Assembly: GCA_002395135.1 (NCBI GenBank)
Contig: DGWC01000026.1
Span: 1-45,717 of the forward strand
DNA length: 45,717 bases
Source of the DNA: Prevotella sp. UBA4268
Lineage (GTDB): Bacteria > Bacteroidota > Bacteroidia > Bacteroidales > Bacteroidaceae
Direction: 5' to 3'
Shown here: positions 43,383 to 45,717 of the stretch, piece after piece
How the letters are laid out: each line of letters begins with the position of its first letter
Numbering within the stretch: the stretch's first letter is position 1
Translations under genes and position numbers: made by a program
Notes under the pieces: model-generated
The model's database searches: none
Seen by the model: the letters and a program-made list of their open reading frames with translations, nothing else
Told to the model about the DNA's origin: nothing

Positions 43383-43733
43383 ATGAAAAGGAATCTGATA
43401 ATTGCTGTAATGATGACAATAGTTGTCTCGGCAAACGCAATGACAAACCGTGAAGCAAGAGTTCTTGCACGCATGATGACAGACAAGATGGCCTACGAAC
43501 TCAGGCTCACCGACCGCCAGTATCATGAAGTTTATCATATCAATCTCAAGTATGCTGACAGGCCTGTAGCAAAGAACCGGAGGATGGCAATGGTGCTTAC
43601 CGCCCATCAATATGACAAATACATGCGCATGCAGAGGACTCATTTGAACAGACCTCATCATCCTTCAAGAAGGGTGGCTTCACATCATCCAGTTCATGCC
43701 ACATGGCATAAGGCATCATACAAGAGATGGTAG
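43383..43733 (+). CDS. Small His-rich periplasmic protein with two LTxxQ motifs (CpxP/Spy/ZraP-like)
   Basis: A 116-residue exported protein: signal peptide 1-19 (MKRNLIIAVMMTIVVSANA), a helical, charged core, and a basic His-rich tail. The core has LTDRQ at 42-46 and LTAHQ at 72-76; paired LTxxQ motifs mark the CpxP/Spy/ZraP family of periplasmic stress chaperones. The tail (87-116) has seven His in 30 residues with many Arg, suggesting metal or acid sensing, as in ZraP. Family membership is inferred from motif pattern, not from an alignment. It is a single-gene unit with its own promoter, operator-like boxes and terminator, and lies just upstream of the rprX-type kinase gene. Confidence 0.72.
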   Translation: MKRNLIIAVMMTIVVSANAMTNREARVLARMMTDKMAYELRLTDRQYHEVYHINLKYADRPVAKNRRMAMVLTAHQYDKYMRMQRTHLNRPHHPSRRVASHHPVHATWHKASYKRW

Positions 43734-43785
43734 TTGTGTGTAATTCCATATATACCTTAATGTGATTATTAAGTCAATTGATGAC

Positions 43786-43813
43786 AGGGTGGGGTGCAAA
43801 TCCCACCCTTTTA
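43786..43813 (+). terminator. Terminator of the CpxP/ZraP-like gene
   Basis: A perfect 8-bp GC-rich stem AGGGTGGG (43786-43793) / CCCACCCT (43802-43809), 8-nt loop, followed by a short T-run. Confidence 0.85.
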
Positions 43814-43935
43814 TTATGTCAAACAAACAAGTAGCATAGTTAATAATTATGCATTAAAACAAATTCTTTCTGTTAATTGAATTAAAATTAACGAAATAAA
43901 TTAACAAGTTACTCACGCAATCCAATAATATAGAC

Positions 43936-43943
43936 TATCTTTG
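43936..43943 (+). promoter_or_regulatory. rprX: -7 box directly before the rprX start codon
   Basis: TATCTTTG is a full match to TAnnTTTG, but it ends only 4 nt before the ATG at 43948, so the transcript would start at or next to the start codon. No clear TTG is at -33. Upstream, ATTAAC occurs at 43887-43892 and 43900-43905 and its complement GTTAAT at 43872-43877, possible binding sites. Confidence 0.55.
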
Positions 43944-43947
43944 CAGT

Positions 43948-45507
43948 ATGAAGATAAGAACGATTTGGGCAATTGCAATCATCATGGGATTTAGTTTCCT
44001 CGCATTGTTGCTACTTCAACTGAGTTACATTGAAGAAATGGTTCAGATGAAGAAAGAGCAATTTGACGAATCTGTCAACAAAGCCCTCTATCAGGCATCG
44101 AGGAACCTTGAACTCAACGAAACACTGCGCTACCTTGAAAAAGATGTAAACGAGGCTGAGCGCCGTGCCTATACTCTCGACTCTGTAGGCACCAGAAGCG
44201 GGAGCATTGACGGCACACTTCAGCAGTCACACCAATATTCGGTGACAGGAAAAGACGGTACAATCTATTCCTCATTCGAACTGAAGACCATCACCACTCG
44301 TCCTGCTTCACTGCCAAAGGCTATGATTCTGCGCAACGACAAGAACTCTATTTCAGAGGCAACCAAGACCATGCAGGAGATTATCAAGAACCGATATGTT
44401 TATCAAAAGGCACTTCTTGACAAGGTGATATACACCATTCTCTATACCGCTTCTGATAAACCCCTGAAAGAGCGCATCAATTTCAAGATGCTCGACCAGG
44501 ATCTTAACACCGAACTGATGAACAATGGCATCAAGTTGCCATATCATTTCACGGTGTCAACACAAGACGGGCAGGAGGTATACCGGTGTCCTGACTATAC
44601 GGAAAAGGGGGAGCAGTATTCCTACAGCAAGTTGCTGTTCCGCAATGACCCGCAAAACAAGATGGGCGTGGTAAAGATTCACTTCCCGGACATGAACGAC
44701 TACATCTTCTCCAGTGTGCGCTTCATGATTCCATCCATCGTTTTCACCCTCGTGCTGCTCATCACCTTCATCATCACACTGGTGCTAGTGTTCCGACAGA
44801 AGCGTCTGACCGAGATTAAGAACGACTTCATCAACAACATGACTCATGAACTGAAGACTCCAATAGCCAGCATTTCACTGGCAGCCCAGATGCTCAACGA
44901 TGAGAGCGTCAACAAGAGTCCGTCCATGATGAAACACCTCGGAGGTGTCATTAACGACGAATCCAAGCGCCTGCGCTTCCTGGTTGAAAAGGTTTTGCAG
45001 ATGTCCATGTTCGACAAAAAGAAGATTATATTCAAGAAAAAGGAACTCGACCTGAACGAAATGGTGGAAACTATCGCGCATTCATTCACTCTTCGCGTGG
45101 AACACACTGGCGGAAAGATCTACACAGATATCGGTGCCGTTGACTCAACCATCTTCGTCGACGAGGTGCACTTCCAGAACGTAATCAACAACCTGCTCGA
45201 CAATGCAGTGAAATACAGGAAACCCGACCAGCCCATCGACGTGTATCTCAAGACGTGGAACGATTCAGAACGTCTGTATCTGTCAATCCGTGACACAGGA
45301 CTGGGCATCAAGAAGGACAACCTGAAGAAGATATTCGACAAGTTCTATCGCGTTCACACCGGAAACCGCCACGATGCCAAGGGCTTCGGACTGGGTCTTG
45401 CCTACGTGAAGAGCATCGTTGACTCGCACGACGGTGACATCAAGGTGGAGAGCGAATTAGGGAAAGGCACAACATTTACCATCAGCCTCCCTGTGATTAA
45501 CAGTTAA
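43948..45507 (+). CDS. rprX: RprX-type membrane sensor histidine kinase
   Basis: A 519-residue sensor kinase, the sensor half of a two-component system. One membrane helix (about 7-27), a large periplasmic sensing domain (about 28-265), a second helix (about 268-291, FTLVLLITFIITLVLVF), no clear HAMP domain, then the kinase core. The H-box is NNMTHELKTPIAS with the phosphorylated His300. The ATPase shows N-box NLLDNAVKY, G1 DTGLGIKKDN, F-box FDKFYRV and G2 GFGLGLAYV. N-terminus and layout match RprX of Bacteroides, a kinase linked to stress responses and tetracycline-related regulation. The response-regulator gene follows after 46 nt. No in-frame start codon lies just upstream, so the 43948 start is firm. 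Confidence 0.9.
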   Translation: MKIRTIWAIAIIMGFSFLALLLLQLSYIEEMVQMKKEQFDESVNKALYQASRNLELNETLRYLEKDVNEAERRAYTLDSVGTRSGSIDGTLQQSHQYSVTGKDGTIYSSFELKTITTRPASLPKAMILRNDKNSISEATKTMQEIIKNRYVYQKALLDKVIYTILYTASDKPLKERINFKMLDQDLNTELMNNGIKLPYHFTVSTQDGQEVYRCPDYTEKGEQYSYSKLLFRNDPQNKMGVVKIHFPDMNDYIFSSVRFMIPSIVFTLVLLITFIITLVLVFRQKRLTEIKNDFINNMTHELKTPIASISLAAQMLNDESVNKSPSMMKHLGGVINDESKRLRFLVEKVLQMSMFDKKKIIFKKKELDLNEMVETIAHSFTLRVEHTGGKIYTDIGAVDSTIFVDEVHFQNVINNLLDNAVKYRKPDQPIDVYLKTWNDSERLYLSIRDTGLGIKKDNLKKIFDKFYRVHTGNRHDAKGFGLGLAYVKSIVDSHDGDIKVESELGKGTTFTISLPVINS

Positions 45508-45553
45508 AAAGAAGAGAACAAACATAGTATTCACATTTAAAATAGAAAAGACA

Positions 45554-45717
45554 ATGGACGACAAGTTGAAGATTTTGCTTTGCGAAGATGACGAGAATCT
45601 CGGTATGTTGCTTCGCGAGTATCTGCAGGCCAAGGGCTATAATGCAGAATTATGTGTTGACGGAGAAGCCGGATACAAAGCATTCCTCAAGACAAAGTTT
45701 GACATCTGCGTGCTCGA
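45554..45717 (+). CDS. rprY: RprY-type response regulator (3' end cut off)
   Basis: The N-terminal 54 residues of a response regulator receiver domain, cut by the window's end. It begins MDDKLKILLCEDDENLGMLLREYL, where the acidic pair CEDD forms the phosphorylation pocket; the sequence reaches FDICVL, just before the phosphorylated Asp. Being the direct partner of the upstream kinase, it is expected to be an OmpR-type DNA-binding regulator like RprY, but the output domain is not visible. Confidence 0.9.
   Translation, partial: MDDKLKILLCEDDENLGMLLREYLQAKGYNAELCVDGEAGYKAFLKTKFDICVL

Overview
The window comes from a member of the Bacteroidales, most likely Prevotella or a close relative. The signs are: promoters with the Bacteroidetes -33/-7 pattern (TTG, about 19 nt, TAnnTTTG) before many genes; an F-type ATPase operon in the order D-C-orf-B-E-F-H-A-G whose subunit a has a signal peptide; a BspA-type leucine-rich-repeat protein; RprX/RprY-type regulators; and Bacteroidetes-typical families (DUF4301, DUF5687). 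It reads as ordinary chromosome. I see no phage, insertion sequence, integron or CRISPR array. Both ends cut through genes: atpD on the left, and a response regulator on the right.

Layout. 1-7068 (+): ATP synthase operon ending at a strong hairpin terminator. 12047-7394 (-): ftsK, a LolA-like carrier and a DUF5687 membrane protein. 12156-15388 (+): a 3'-5' exonuclease, an RlmI-like rRNA methyltransferase and tilS. 15389-16143: a non-coding gap with five copies of a 22-nt palindromic repeat. 16144-16956 (+): a secreted alpha/beta hydrolase, convergent with a TrmH-family methyltransferase. 18258-22813 (+): a 1005-residue FAD/Fe-S dehydrogenase and a DUF4301 protein. 29655-22930 (-): lplA-gcvT-gcvH-gcvPA-gcvPB-lpd, a self-contained glycine cleavage operon. 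31353-29781 (-): an omega-amidase-like nitrilase and an acidic-tailed unknown protein. 31477-34353 (+): rarA, a D-2-hydroxyacid dehydrogenase and a TRIC-type channel, followed by tRNA-Arg(ACG). Then rpsA (-), a lactate permease (-), a BspA-like protein (+), hemW (-), an EF-G paralogue (+), a small CpxP/ZraP-like periplasmic protein (+), and the sensor kinase rprX with the start of its response regulator (+).

How the genes work together. Much of the window is central metabolism and translation: ATP synthesis, glycine/one-carbon metabolism with lipoate attachment, D-2-hydroxyacid oxidation, lactate transport, tRNA and rRNA modification, ribosomal protein S1 and EF-G2. The most interesting signals are: (i) a two-LTxxQ, His-rich periplasmic protein next to a two-component system, preceded by three helically phased operator-like boxes; (ii) an EF-G paralogue with Ser in place of the catalytic His of the G3 motif; (iii) a DUF4301 protein whose motifs resemble UDP-sugar pyrophosphorylases in order and content; (iv) the 22-nt repeat array; and (v) an apparently leaderless sensor-kinase transcript. 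All functional statements come from reading motifs and context; no database search was run.
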